A stretch of 23,108 bases of DNA from Euzebyaceae bacterium (GTDB lineage: Bacteria; Actinomycetota; Nitriliruptoria; Euzebyales; Egibacteraceae). The DNA lies in the NCBI GenBank assembly GCA_013696915.1, contig JACCXR010000400.1, forward strand, positions 1 to 23,108, given 5' to 3'. Shown here piece after piece: positions 12,576 through 19,764 of this stretch. The notes below the pieces were generated by a model. The model did not search any database, had not been told where the DNA came from, and was given only the letters and a program-made list of their open reading frames with translations. The first letter of the stretch is position 1, and every line of letters begins with the position of its first letter. The position numbers and the translations under genes were made by a program.

Positions 12576-13208
12576 ATGGCAGCGAACCTGACCGGCCGGC
12601 AGCACCGCATCCTCGAGGTGATCATCGACGCGGTCGAGGCCCGCGGGTACCCCCCGAGCGTCCGGGAGATCGGCGAGGCGGTCGGGCTCAGGTCACCGTC
12701 CAGCGTCCACAGCCAGCTCGCCACTCTCGAGCGGGGCGGCTACCTCCGGCGTGACCCTTCCCGGCCCCGGGCCATCGAGGTGCACTTCGACCCGGACACC
12801 GAGCTGTCGATCCCGGCGTCGGCGCCCAAGCTCGTGCCGCTGGTCGGCGAGATCGCGGCCGGCGCGCCGGTGCTGGCCGAGGAGCGCGTCGAGCAGGTCT
12901 ACCCCCTGCCCAAGGACCTGGTCGGCGACGGGACCCTGTTCATGCTGCGGGTGCGGGGGGAGTCGATGGTGCAGGCGGGCGTGCTGCCGGGCGATCTCGT
13001 GGTGGTCCGGCAGCAGCCGCAGGTCGAGCAGGGGGAGATGTGCGCAGCGCTCATCGAGGACGAGGCGACGGTCAAGTTCTTCCGGCGTGCCCGCTCCGGT
13101 GAGATCTTCCTCGACCCCGCGAACGAGGGCTACGAGCCCATCCCGGTGCCCGCCGACGCCGCCAGCGCCATCCTCGGCAAGGTCGTCGCGGTCCTCCGCA
13201 GCCTGTAG
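12576..13208 (+). CDS. lexA: SOS repressor LexA
   Basis: A 210-residue LexA of normal length. The N-terminal winged helix (about 4-70; LTGRQHRILEVI, YPPSVREIGEAVGLRSPSSV) binds SOS boxes. The C-terminal S24 peptidase-like domain holds the self-cleavage site A95-G96 (EIAAGAP), nucleophile S130 (RGESMVQAGVLPGD) and general base K167 (EATVKFF). RecA-ssDNA filaments promote cleavage and derepress the regulon. The ATG at 12576 has an AGGAGG five bases upstream, an ideal site; the in-frame extension to 12003 crosses the SOS control region and is not coding. It is divergent from the LysM gene with three SOS boxes between, so autoregulation is expected. Its 3' end converges on hflX. Confidence 0.98.
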   Translation: MAANLTGRQHRILEVIIDAVEARGYPPSVREIGEAVGLRSPSSVHSQLATLERGGYLRRDPSRPRAIEVHFDPDTELSIPASAPKLVPLVGEIAAGAPVLAEERVEQVYPLPKDLVGDGTLFMLRVRGESMVQAGVLPGDLVVVRQQPQVEQGEMCAALIEDEATVKFFRRARSGEIFLDPANEGYEPIPVPADAASAILGKVVAVLRSL

Positions 13209-13285
13209 CGACCGCGGCCGTAGCGACCGCGGGCGGTAACGGCGGCGGCCTGGAGCGGCGGTGGCCGCGGCCTTGGCCCCCGTCG

Positions 13286-13300
13286 TCCCCTGGTGGGGGA
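13286..13300. terminator. Weak candidate bidirectional terminator between lexA and hflX
   Basis: The 116-bp gap between the converging stops contains TCCCC-tggtg-GGGGA (13286-13300), a 5-bp stem without a U-tract, and GC-rich short palindromes such as GGCCGCGGCC (13264-13273). Position supports a terminator; the stem itself is modest. Confidence 0.3.
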
Positions 13301-13324
13301 AGCCGCCGAGACCGCCCGCCGGGG

Positions 13325-14728
13325 CTACCCCGTCTCGGGCTCGTGCCCGCCCGCGTCGTCGGCCCATGGGTCCTCGGGCCCGTAGCGCGCGAGCGCCGTG
13401 CCGACGGCGCGACCGACGCTGGCGACGATGCGCGTGCCGTCCGGGCCGTGGTCCTCCTTGAGCACCTCGCCCTCGCGGTGGGCCATCGCGACGAGCTCCG
13501 CGCGGTCGTAGGGGACCAGTGCCTCGACGACCCGCCGGTCGAGCGGCACCCGCGCCGCCACGGCCGCCAGCAGGTCGCCCACCCCCTCGCCCGTGACGGC
13601 GGACACGACGACGGCGTCTCCGAAGTGCCGCTGCAGGCCACGGAGGTCGTCGGGGTCCGCGGCGTCGGCCTTGTTCAGCACGAGCAGTCGCGGCATCGCG
13701 CCGGCGCCGATCTCGTCGAGGACGCGGTCGACCGCGAGGATCTGCCCCTCGGCCTCCGGATGGGAGCCGTCGACGACGTGGACGAGCAGCCCGGCGCTCA
13801 ACGTGTCCTCCAGCGTCGACTTGAAGGCCTCGACCAGCTGGGTCGGCAGCTTCTTCACGAACCCGACCGTGTCGGTGACCACGACCTCGCGCCCGTCCGG
13901 CAGTGCGAGCCGACGGGCCGTCGTGTCGAGGGTCGCGAACAGCCGGTCGGCCACGAACACGTCGGCGCCGGTCAGGCGGTTGAGCAGCGTGGACTTGCCG
14001 GCGTTCGTGTAGCCGACCAGCGACACCACGGGGACACCGTGGCGTTCGCGGTCCTTGGTCTTCAGCCGCCTGGTGCGCTCGAAGTCGATCAGGTCTGCGC
14101 GGAGCTTGGTGATCCGCCGGTTAAGCTTGCGGCGGTCGACCTCGAGCTGGGTCTCGCCGGGGCCGCGCGTGCCGATGCCGCCTGCCTGGCGGGACAGCGC
14201 CTGCCCCCAGCCGCGCAGCCGCGGCAGGAGGTAGCCGAGCTGCGCGAGCTCCACCTGCGCCCGCCCTTCCCGGGAGGAGGCGTGCTGGGCGAAGATGTCC
14301 AAGATCACGATCGTGCGGTCGAGGACCTTCACGCCCAGCCGCTCCTCGAGGTTGCGCTGCTGCGCCGGCGACAGCTCGTCGTCGAACACGGCGGCGTCCG
14401 CACCGAGGTCGCTCGCGAGGCCCTTGAGCTCGGCGACCTTCCCACGCCCGATGAAGGTGGCGATGTCAGGGGTGCCGCGCTTCTGAACGAGGCGCGCGAC
14501 CGACTCGGACCCGGCGGTGTCCACGAGGAGTTGGAGTTCGTCGAGCGATGCGTCCACCTCGGCGGAGGTGACGCCGTCCCGATGCAGCGCGACGAGCACG
14601 GCCTTCTCGGCAGGCCGGAAGATCGCCACGCCTTCCTGGGGGGCGCCGTCGGTGACCCGCTGCGCTTCGGTGCGGCGGCGCGCCGACCGGGTCAGCTCGG
14701 GTCGGGCTCCGGATGGGGGACCGGTCAC
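13325..14728 (-). CDS. hflX: Ribosome-associated GTPase HflX
   Basis: A 467-residue protein. The N-terminal HflX domain (about 30-190) ends in the family signature LPRLRGWGQALSRQAGGIG and GTRGPGETQLE (186-196). It is followed by a helical linker and a GTPase domain with G1 GYTNAGKST (239-247), a later Thr-rich switch I (FATLDTTARR), G3 DTVGF and G4 NKAD. HflX binds the 50S subunit and splits or rescues stalled 70S ribosomes, for example under heat or antibiotic stress. Its GTG start shares four bases (GTGA) with the dapF stop, indicating translational coupling; a much longer open frame upstream is the shadow of dapF. It is the last gene of the minus-strand run from miaB and converges with lexA. 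Confidence 0.96.
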   Translation of the reverse strand: MTGPPSGARPELTRSARRRTEAQRVTDGAPQEGVAIFRPAEKAVLVALHRDGVTSAEVDASLDELQLLVDTAGSESVARLVQKRGTPDIATFIGRGKVAELKGLASDLGADAAVFDDELSPAQQRNLEERLGVKVLDRTIVILDIFAQHASSREGRAQVELAQLGYLLPRLRGWGQALSRQAGGIGTRGPGETQLEVDRRKLNRRITKLRADLIDFERTRRLKTKDRERHGVPVVSLVGYTNAGKSTLLNRLTGADVFVADRLFATLDTTARRLALPDGREVVVTDTVGFVKKLPTQLVEAFKSTLEDTLSAGLLVHVVDGSHPEAEGQILAVDRVLDEIGAGAMPRLLVLNKADAADPDDLRGLQRHFGDAVVVSAVTGEGVGDLLAAVAARVPLDRRVVEALVPYDRAELVAMAHREGEVLKEDHGPDGTRIVASVGRAVGTALARYGPEDPWADDAGGHEPETG

Positions 14729-15549
14729 GAGATGTCGTCCAGCCACCCGTCGTCCAGTTCCCCCGCAGCAACCTCCACCGCGGGCCCTGTGACGTGGAGC
14801 GTGTCCTCGGTCCAGTCGACCTCGAGCGTGCCTCCTGGCAGGTCGACGTGGACGCGGCGGCCGGCGTGGCCGAGCAGGTGTGCCGCGACCGCCATCGCGG
14901 CTCCGCCCGTTCCGGAGGCGAGGGTCTCGCCCACGCCCCGTTCCCAGATGCGACCGGCGATCCGGGATGGCGACACGGCGCTGATGAACTCCACGTTGGT
15001 GCCGTCGGGGAAGAGCGGCAGACGCGCCACCGCCGGACCGAGCGTGCTCACCGGCGCCGTGCCCACGTCGTCGACCACGATCACCGCGTGCGGGTTGCCC
15101 ATCGACACCGTCGTCACGTCGATCGTGCGGCCGTCGATCTCGAGCGGCTCGGCGATCTTTCCGGGGACCGGTGCGCCCATGTCGACGCGGACCCGATTGA
15201 CTCGGCCGTCGGGCCCGAGGGTCGCGGTCACCACCTTGACCCCGCTGCGGGTGTCGACGCGGACGAGGTCGCCGATGCCGGTCCCCCGGTCGAGCACGTA
15301 CTTGGCGACGCAGCGGACCCCGTTGCCGCACATCTCGGCCACGGAGCCATCCGCGTTCCAGTAGTCCATGAACGCCTCCGCGTCGACGCCGTCCCTGGCG
15401 GGGGCGATGCGGATGACGCCGTCGGCTCCCAGCCCGACGTGCGGCGCGCACAGGGCCCGCACCAGGCGGGGCGTGAGCACGAGCCGGTTGCCGGGATCGG
15501 GCAGCAGGACGAAGTCGTTTCCGGCTCCATGGGCCTTCACGAACTCCAT
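14725..15549 (-). CDS. dapF: Diaminopimelate epimerase DapF with Ser at the second catalytic position
   Basis: A 274-residue protein with two pseudo-symmetric halves, the normal length. DapF interconverts LL- and meso-diaminopimelate for lysine and peptidoglycan synthesis. N-terminal FVKAHGAGNDFV and the first catalytic motif EMCGNGVRC (C74) are intact, as are the substrate-binding GNPHAV (151-156), TNVEF (184-188) and ERG (203-205). The second motif, normally ACGTG, reads ETLASGTGG: S212 replaces the expected cysteine acid/base. The ATG is embedded in TGATG with the miaA stop, a classic coupling overlap. Enzyme identity is secure from overall sequence and operon context (miaA-dapF-hflX is widely conserved in Actinobacteria). 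Whether Ser212 lowers activity or is a lineage variant is open. Confidence 0.95.
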   Translation of the reverse strand: MEFVKAHGAGNDFVLLPDPGNRLVLTPRLVRALCAPHVGLGADGVIRIAPARDGVDAEAFMDYWNADGSVAEMCGNGVRCVAKYVLDRGTGIGDLVRVDTRSGVKVVTATLGPDGRVNRVRVDMGAPVPGKIAEPLEIDGRTIDVTTVSMGNPHAVIVVDDVGTAPVSTLGPAVARLPLFPDGTNVEFISAVSPSRIAGRIWERGVGETLASGTGGAAMAVAAHLLGHAGRRVHVDLPGGTLEVDWTEDTLHVTGPAVEVAAGELDDGWLDDIS

Positions 15550-16469
15550 CAGTCGGCAAGCACCTCGAGAATGCGGGACGCGGCGATCGGCGGACGCACC
15601 CAGCGTACCCGCGGGTCGGCGGCAAACCAGCGGGCCTGCCTGGAGGCGTAGCGCCGGGTGCGGATCTTGGCGCGCTCGGCGGCGTCGGCGAGCGTCGCGC
15701 CGCCGGCGAGGTGCTCGAAGAGCTCGGCGTAGCCGATGGCCTGCCGGGCGGTGGCGGACAGCGGGAGCCGCGCCAGCCGCCGGCACTCCTCGAGCAGTCC
15801 GACGGTCAGCATGGCGTCGACACGGCGGTCGAGCCGCGTGACCAGGTCCGCGCGGGGGATGTCCAGCCCGGCGACCCGAATCCCGGCGTACACCGGTTCG
15901 TAGGCGTCCCATGTCCGCTGCCAGTCGCTGAACGGCCGGCCGGTCAGGGCGACGACCTCGAGCGCGCGGACCGCCCGCCGGAGGTTGCCCGGCGCCACGC
16001 GGTCGGCGGCCGCGGGATCCACCTCCGCCAGGGCGGCATGCGCGGCGGCGGGGTCGTCGGCGTACTCGGCCTCGATGGCGGCGCGGACGGCGGCGTCGGT
16101 GGGCGGGAACGCGAGGGGATCGACGACCGCCCGGAAGTACAGGCCCGAGCCTCCGACCAGCAGCGCTCTGCGGCCGCGGGCGACGACGCCGTCGATGGCC
16201 GCCCGCGCGGCCTGCTGGAACCACGGGACGGCGCAGTCCTCGGTGGGGTCGAGCATGTCAAGCATGTGGTGACGGACGCGGCGCCGGTCCTTCACCGGCG
16301 GTTTCGCGGTGCCGATGTCCATGCCGCGGTAGACCGTGAACGCGTCGACGGCGACGATCTCCGCGTCCAGCGCCTCCGCCACCTCCAGCGCCACGGAGGA
16401 CTTCCCGCTCCCGGTCGGCCCGACGAGCGCGAGGACACCGACATCGCCGGCGGGACGGTGCTCAGGCAC
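15549..16469 (-). CDS. miaA: tRNA dimethylallyltransferase MiaA
   Basis: A 306-residue protein, typical length. MiaA transfers a dimethylallyl group to N6 of A37 in tRNAs that read UNN codons; MiaB then methylthiolates it, and miaB lies two genes upstream. The P-loop GPTGSGKS is at 17-24. DAFTVYRGMDIGTAKP (42-57) is the conserved substrate-binding motif, with A-F-T where many actinobacterial homologues have A-M-Q. Further motifs are GGSGLYFRAV, RRAVRALEV and the C-terminal IRTRRYASRQARWF. The GTG start at 16469 overlaps the end of the LigB-like gene by eight bases, and the stop overlaps the dapF start, so the genes are translated as a coupled set. No odd features besides the motif change. Confidence 0.97.
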   Translation of the reverse strand: MPEHRPAGDVGVLALVGPTGSGKSSVALEVAEALDAEIVAVDAFTVYRGMDIGTAKPPVKDRRRVRHHMLDMLDPTEDCAVPWFQQAARAAIDGVVARGRRALLVGGSGLYFRAVVDPLAFPPTDAAVRAAIEAEYADDPAAAHAALAEVDPAAADRVAPGNLRRAVRALEVVALTGRPFSDWQRTWDAYEPVYAGIRVAGLDIPRADLVTRLDRRVDAMLTVGLLEECRRLARLPLSATARQAIGYAELFEHLAGGATLADAAERAKIRTRRYASRQARWFAADPRVRWVRPPIAASRILEVLAD

Positions 16470-17238
16470 CCTGCGCGACCAGGTAGCCGACGCCCCGCGG
16501 CGCCGAGTAGTGGCGGACGACCATGCCGATCGCAGCCTCGGCGCAGATGCCGGACAGGACCATCATCGGCGCCCACCCCACGGCGCCGACCCGTCCGGCG
16601 CCGGCCGGGCCGAGTCGCGCGAACCCGTCGAAGCGGCCCGAGTCGACGGCGGCGGCGGCCTGCTCGTCCCAGAACACCGCCCCCTCGACGCGCGCGAGCG
16701 GCGACCGGTCGGTGAGGCCGGCGGACAGGTCGCCGGCCGCGATCACGGCCACCCGCTCCGCGCCGTCGCGAACCGCCGTGGCGATCGCGGCTCCGGTGGC
16801 CGCGAGCGCTCCGGCCGAGGCGCATCGGGGGACCGTGACCGGCACCACCGGCACCCCGGCGCCCACGAGGAGCACGAGGGCGGCGAGCCCGGGCGGAAGG
16901 AATCCCGCGCCCACGAGCGTCGACCGACCCCCGGCGCCGGCGACGCGGCGGGCGACGGCGCCCGCGACGGGCACCGTGGCGCACAGGTCCGCACGGCCGA
17001 ATCCGGCCAGGCTCGCCGCAACGGAGACGCCGGCCGGCGAGTCGGTTCCGCCCGCCTCGGCCGGCGAGTCGGTTCCGCCCGCGTCGGCGGCGAGGAGGAC
17101 GACGGCGTGGGCCTGCGGCAGCGCGCAGAGTGCGGCGCACGCGGCGTCGCCGACCCTGGCCAGCCCAGACGGCAGCCTGACCGTCGCGCCGGGGACGAGG
17201 AGCGGGGTGGTCGGCACGATCGCGGCCCCGACGATCAC
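16462..17238 (-). CDS. LigB/MEMO-like (class III extradiol dioxygenase fold) protein, metal ligands apparently lost
   Basis: A 258-residue alanine-rich protein starting MIVGAAIVPTTPLLVPG (GTG start). The pattern IVPxxPLLVPG near the N-terminus and AAGDLSAGLTDRSP (168-181) match the family of class III extradiol dioxygenase B-like proteins found between miaB and miaA in Actinobacteria (Rv2728c-type). In catalytic relatives the first motif carries a histidine (VPHPP) and the second reads GDLSH; here they are T10-T11 and A173, and only two histidines (H44, H243) occur in the whole protein. It is therefore probably not a dioxygenase. Residues about 53-70 contain a duplicated nine-residue unit from a tandem DNA repeat. 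It starts 13 bp after the miaB stop with weak Shine-Dalgarno and overlaps miaA. Function unknown. Confidence 0.72.
   Translation of the reverse strand: MIVGAAIVPTTPLLVPGATVRLPSGLARVGDAACAALCALPQAHAVVLLAADAGGTDSPAEAGGTDSPAGVSVAASLAGFGRADLCATVPVAGAVARRVAGAGGRSTLVGAGFLPPGLAALVLLVGAGVPVVPVTVPRCASAGALAATGAAIATAVRDGAERVAVIAAGDLSAGLTDRSPLARVEGAVFWDEQAAAAVDSGRFDGFARLGPAGAGRVGAVGWAPMMVLSGICAEAAIGMVVRHYSAPRGVGYLVAQGA
17031..17084. repeat. 27-bp tandem duplication inside the LigB-like gene
   Basis: Two adjacent 27-bp copies (17031-17057 and 17058-17084) are identical except for one base near the end. They encode two copies of a nine-residue unit, AGGTDSPAE-like, keeping the frame. This looks like a recent slippage or unequal-recombination event in a tolerant surface loop. 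Confidence 0.85.
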
Positions 17239-17251
17239 GGCCGGCGCGCTG

Positions 17252-18700
17252 TCAGGGGCGTGCGGCCGGGAGGACCGCCGTCAGGTCGCCGTTCTGGCCG
17301 TCCGGGAGCGTCCGGGGCGGCGGGGCGGTCGGCACGGCGCGTCCAGCCGGCGCGTCGGTGACCTCGCCGAGCAGGTAGTGCGCGGCCGCGTCGGTCAGAC
17401 GGGCGTTGACCAGCGCCCCGGGCCGCGCCGCCGCCGTGGCGGGGACGTGGACGAGCCGGTTCTCACGGGTGCGGCCGCTCATCCGCGCGGGGTCGGTCTT
17501 CGACGGACCCTCGATGAGCAGCTCCTGGACGGTGCCGACCTGGCGGGCGTGGGAGGCCGCCGACAAGCTCCTGGTCAGTTCCGCCAGCCGCAGGAACCGC
17601 TGGTCCATGACCGCGGCTGCGACGTGGCCGTCCAGGCTCACGGCGGCCGTCCCCGGCCGCTTGGAGTACTTGAACGTGAAGGCGGCGTCGAAGGCGGCGG
17701 CCCCCGCCACCCGTAGGGTGTCGTCGAAGTCGTCCTCGGTCTCGCCGGGGAAGCCGACGATGACGTCGGTGGAGATGGCCACCCCCGGAATCGTCGCGCG
17801 CGCCTCGGCGACAAGGTCGAGGTAGCGCGACGAGCGGTAGGACCGCTGCATGCGCCGCAGTATCCGGTCGCTGCCGGACTGGAGGGGCAGATGCAGCTGC
17901 TCGCACACGTTCGGCACGTCCCGCATCGCGGCGAACACGTCCGAGGTGAAGTCCTTGGGATGGGGGCTGGTGAAGCGGACCCGTTCGAGCCCTGGGACCT
18001 CGCCGAGGGCGTGGAGCAGCTCGGCGAACAGCGTCCGGTTGCGACGGCCCGGCCCGGGGTCGGCGCGGACCAGGTCGCGCCCGTAGGAGTTGACGTTCTG
18101 ACCGAGCAGCGTCACCTCGGTCACGCCGTCGGCCACGAGTTCGCACACCTCGGCGACGATGTCGCCGAGCATCCGCGACTTCTCCGGGCCGCGCAGGAGC
18201 GGCACGATGCAGAAGGTGCACGTGTTGTCGCAGCCGATGGAGATCGACACCCAGGCGTGATGCCGGACCTCCCGGCGCGCGGGCAGCGCCGAGGGGAACA
18301 TCTGCGTGTGCTCGAGGATTTCCACGACCGGCAGGGCCGCCGAGTCGGCCTGTGCGAGCAGCTGCGGAAGGCTGCCCATGTTGTGGGTGCCGTAGACGAC
18401 GTCGACCCACGGCGCACGGGCCGCGATGGCTCCCTGGTCCTTCTGCGCGAGGCACCCCCCGACCACGATCGTCTTCGCGGGGTCGGCCAGCTTGAGCGGC
18501 TTCAGGTGGCTCAGCTGCCCGTAAAGCTTGTTGTCCGCGTTCTCGCGGATCGCGCAGGTGTTGAACAGGACCAGCCCGGCCGATTCGGGGTCCGGAGCGG
18601 GGCGGTACCCCATCGTCTCCAGGACGCCGGCGGCCCGCTCGGAGTCGTGCTCGTTCATCTGGCACCCGAAGGTGCGGATGAAGTACGTGCGATTCGTCAC
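17252..18700 (-). CDS. miaB: tRNA-2-methylthio-N6-dimethylallyladenosine synthase MiaB
   Basis: A 482-residue radical-SAM methylthiotransferase. The UPF0004 N-terminal domain holds one 4Fe-4S cluster through C13 (RTFGCQMN), C49 (NTCAIREN) and C83 (GGCLAQK). The radical-SAM domain binds the second cluster through C157, C161 and C164 (GCDNTCTFC). A C-terminal TRAM domain (about 375-445) binds tRNA. It adds the methylthio group at C2 of i6A37 made by MiaA. The GTG start was chosen because the family begins a few residues before YFIRTFGCQ; there is no Shine-Dalgarno, and TATCCT lies seven bases upstream, so a leaderless message is possible. It follows the small membrane protein by 23 bp. The alanine/proline-rich C-terminal tail after TRAM (about 450-482) is extra and variable. 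Confidence 0.97.
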   Translation of the reverse strand: MTNRTYFIRTFGCQMNEHDSERAAGVLETMGYRPAPDPESAGLVLFNTCAIRENADNKLYGQLSHLKPLKLADPAKTIVVGGCLAQKDQGAIAARAPWVDVVYGTHNMGSLPQLLAQADSAALPVVEILEHTQMFPSALPARREVRHHAWVSISIGCDNTCTFCIVPLLRGPEKSRMLGDIVAEVCELVADGVTEVTLLGQNVNSYGRDLVRADPGPGRRNRTLFAELLHALGEVPGLERVRFTSPHPKDFTSDVFAAMRDVPNVCEQLHLPLQSGSDRILRRMQRSYRSSRYLDLVAEARATIPGVAISTDVIVGFPGETEDDFDDTLRVAGAAAFDAAFTFKYSKRPGTAAVSLDGHVAAAVMDQRFLRLAELTRSLSAASHARQVGTVQELLIEGPSKTDPARMSGRTRENRLVHVPATAAARPGALVNARLTDAAAHYLLGEVTDAPAGRAVPTAPPPRTLPDGQNGDLTAVLPAARP

Positions 18701-18723
18701 TGGTAGCAGGATAGCCGGACGCG

Positions 18724-19020
18724 TCAGACCGTCCCCGGACGCCGGCGGGCGGGGTGCAGGGCCGCGTCCGGGACCCCCTCCTCGTCGGCGCCCGTGTCGA
18801 CGCGCTCCATGTTGCCGCCCCGGCCGGCGGCGTACAGAAGCGCGAGGATCCCGCCGAACAGCGCGCCTGACGCCCGGTGGAAGACGGTCATGAGCCCGAA
18901 GCCGGCCGCGAGCACGAGGTACCCGAGCACCGCCCGGATCGGCGAACGTCGGACGAACAGGCCCAGCCCCACCGCGAGCGTGGGCACACCGACGAGCAGC
19001 CAGGCCTGGAGCACATTCAC
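18724..19020 (-). CDS. Small three-helix membrane protein
   Basis: A 98-residue protein (GTG start) with three predicted membrane helices: about 4-23 (LQAWLLVGVPTLAVGLGLFV), 27-48 and 51-66, then a polar C-terminal tail of 30 residues rich in Asp, Glu and Arg. AGGAGG lies ten bases upstream of the GTG; a second in-frame GTG two codons on is an alternative. The region further upstream in frame is palindromic, non-coding leader. It lies between recX and miaB on the same strand, 23 bp before miaB. No family was recognised; small membrane proteins occur near miaB in other Actinobacteria. Function unknown. Confidence 0.7.
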   Translation of the reverse strand: MNVLQAWLLVGVPTLAVGLGLFVRRSPIRAVLGYLVLAAGFGLMTVFHRASGALFGGILALLYAAGRGGNMERVDTGADEEGVPDAALHPARRRPGTV

Positions 19021-19039
19021 GCCGCCGGTCCCTCCTGCG

Positions 19040-19057
19040 CCGGCGGATCTCCGCCGG
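19040..19057. other. Hairpin just upstream of the membrane-protein Shine-Dalgarno
   Basis: CCGGCGGA (19040-19047) and TCCGCCGG (19050-19057) form a perfect inverted repeat with a two-base spacer (in RNA, seven pairs and a four-base loop). On the minus strand it ends three bases before AGGAGG, so it could affect ribosome access. Confidence 0.4.
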
Positions 19058-19115
19058 ATCGCCCGCGGGCGGAGCCGCCCCCGCCACGCGGCCGCAAGCC
19101 TACGCGACGGCCTTG

Positions 19116-19141
19116 CCGTACCGGCGGTGGAGCCGGTACGG
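19116..19141 (-). terminator. 10-bp perfect hairpin downstream of recX
   Basis: CCGTACCGGC (19116-19125) and GCCGGTACGG (19132-19141) are perfect arms with a six-base loop, about 80 bp past the recX stop. There is no U-tract. It is the best candidate for ending or attenuating the recA-recX transcript before the membrane-protein/miaB genes. A TAGGCT -10-like element (19102-19097) follows it. Confidence 0.5.
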
Positions 19142-19219
19142 GTGCCAGTGCCGCGGCCCATCTCGGCGCCGCGCAGCTTGCCGGCCCCGGGCCGGCTCAC
19201 GCGTGACGGGCGAGCGCGG

Positions 19220-19762
19220 TCAGTCCCATCTGCGGTCCAGGCCGCTGACGGAGATCGCGACGCGCTGGGCGAGGGCGGCGCCGTAGCCGCGGCGGACGAG
19301 GAAGCCCTGCAGGCGGCGCGCCACGGCCTCGGGCCCGAGGCTCCCGGACATGCGCTGCGCGCGCTGCGCCGCGAGCTCGGTCGCGACCGCGAGGTCGTCG
19401 CGGTCGGCGATGCGGCCCAGCGCGTCGGAGATCAACGGCTCGGGCACGAGGCGCCGGCGCAACTCCTCGCGCAGCCGTGTCACGCCGTAGCCCCGCTTGT
19501 CGCCACGGTCGTCGACCCACACGCGGGCGAAGGCGGCGTCGTCGATGGCACCGACGGCCTTGGCCTTGACGAGGGCCGCGTCGGCGACCGCCTCGTCGAC
19601 CTCGCGGCTGCGCAGCCGGCCGCGGATCTCGGCCTCCGTCTGCGGGCGGGCCTGCGTGCTGCGCAGGACGAAGGCGAACGTCTCGGCGACGGGGTCCGTG
19701 CCGGCGGCGCCGGTCGTGGCGCCCCGCTCGGCCGCGGTGGTGCTCCGGGCGGTGTCGGGCAT
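19220..19762 (-). CDS. recX: Recombination regulatory protein RecX
   Basis: A 180-residue RecX. After a disordered Ala/Thr-rich start (1-24), the three-helix RecX repeats follow: AFVLRSTQARPQTEAEIRGRL, VDEAVADAALVKAKAVGAIDDAAFARVWVDDR, then GYGVTRLREELRRRLV and a C-terminal RRLQGFLVRRGYG repeat. RecX binds the RecA filament groove, caps filament growth and tunes RecA recombinase and coprotease activity. Its ATG begins two bases after the recA stop, so the two genes are translationally coupled and share SOS induction. Because recA here carries two inteins, recX production is not tied to RecA splicing, only to its mRNA. No missing elements were seen. Confidence 0.93.
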   Translation of the reverse strand: MPDTARSTTAAERGATTGAAGTDPVAETFAFVLRSTQARPQTEAEIRGRLRSREVDEAVADAALVKAKAVGAIDDAAFARVWVDDRGDKRGYGVTRLREELRRRLVPEPLISDALGRIADRDDLAVATELAAQRAQRMSGSLGPEAVARRLQGFLVRRGYGAALAQRVAISVSGLDRRWD

Positions 19763-19764
19763 GG

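Noticed and set aside
14729..15625. In-frame extension of hflX over dapF
   Set aside because: It is the other-frame shadow of dapF; the GTGA overlap gives a natural hflX start.
19021..19200. Longer (158-codon) version of the small membrane protein
   Set aside because: The added residues are Arg/Gly-rich and translate the palindromic leader; the AGGAGG supports the GTG at 19020.
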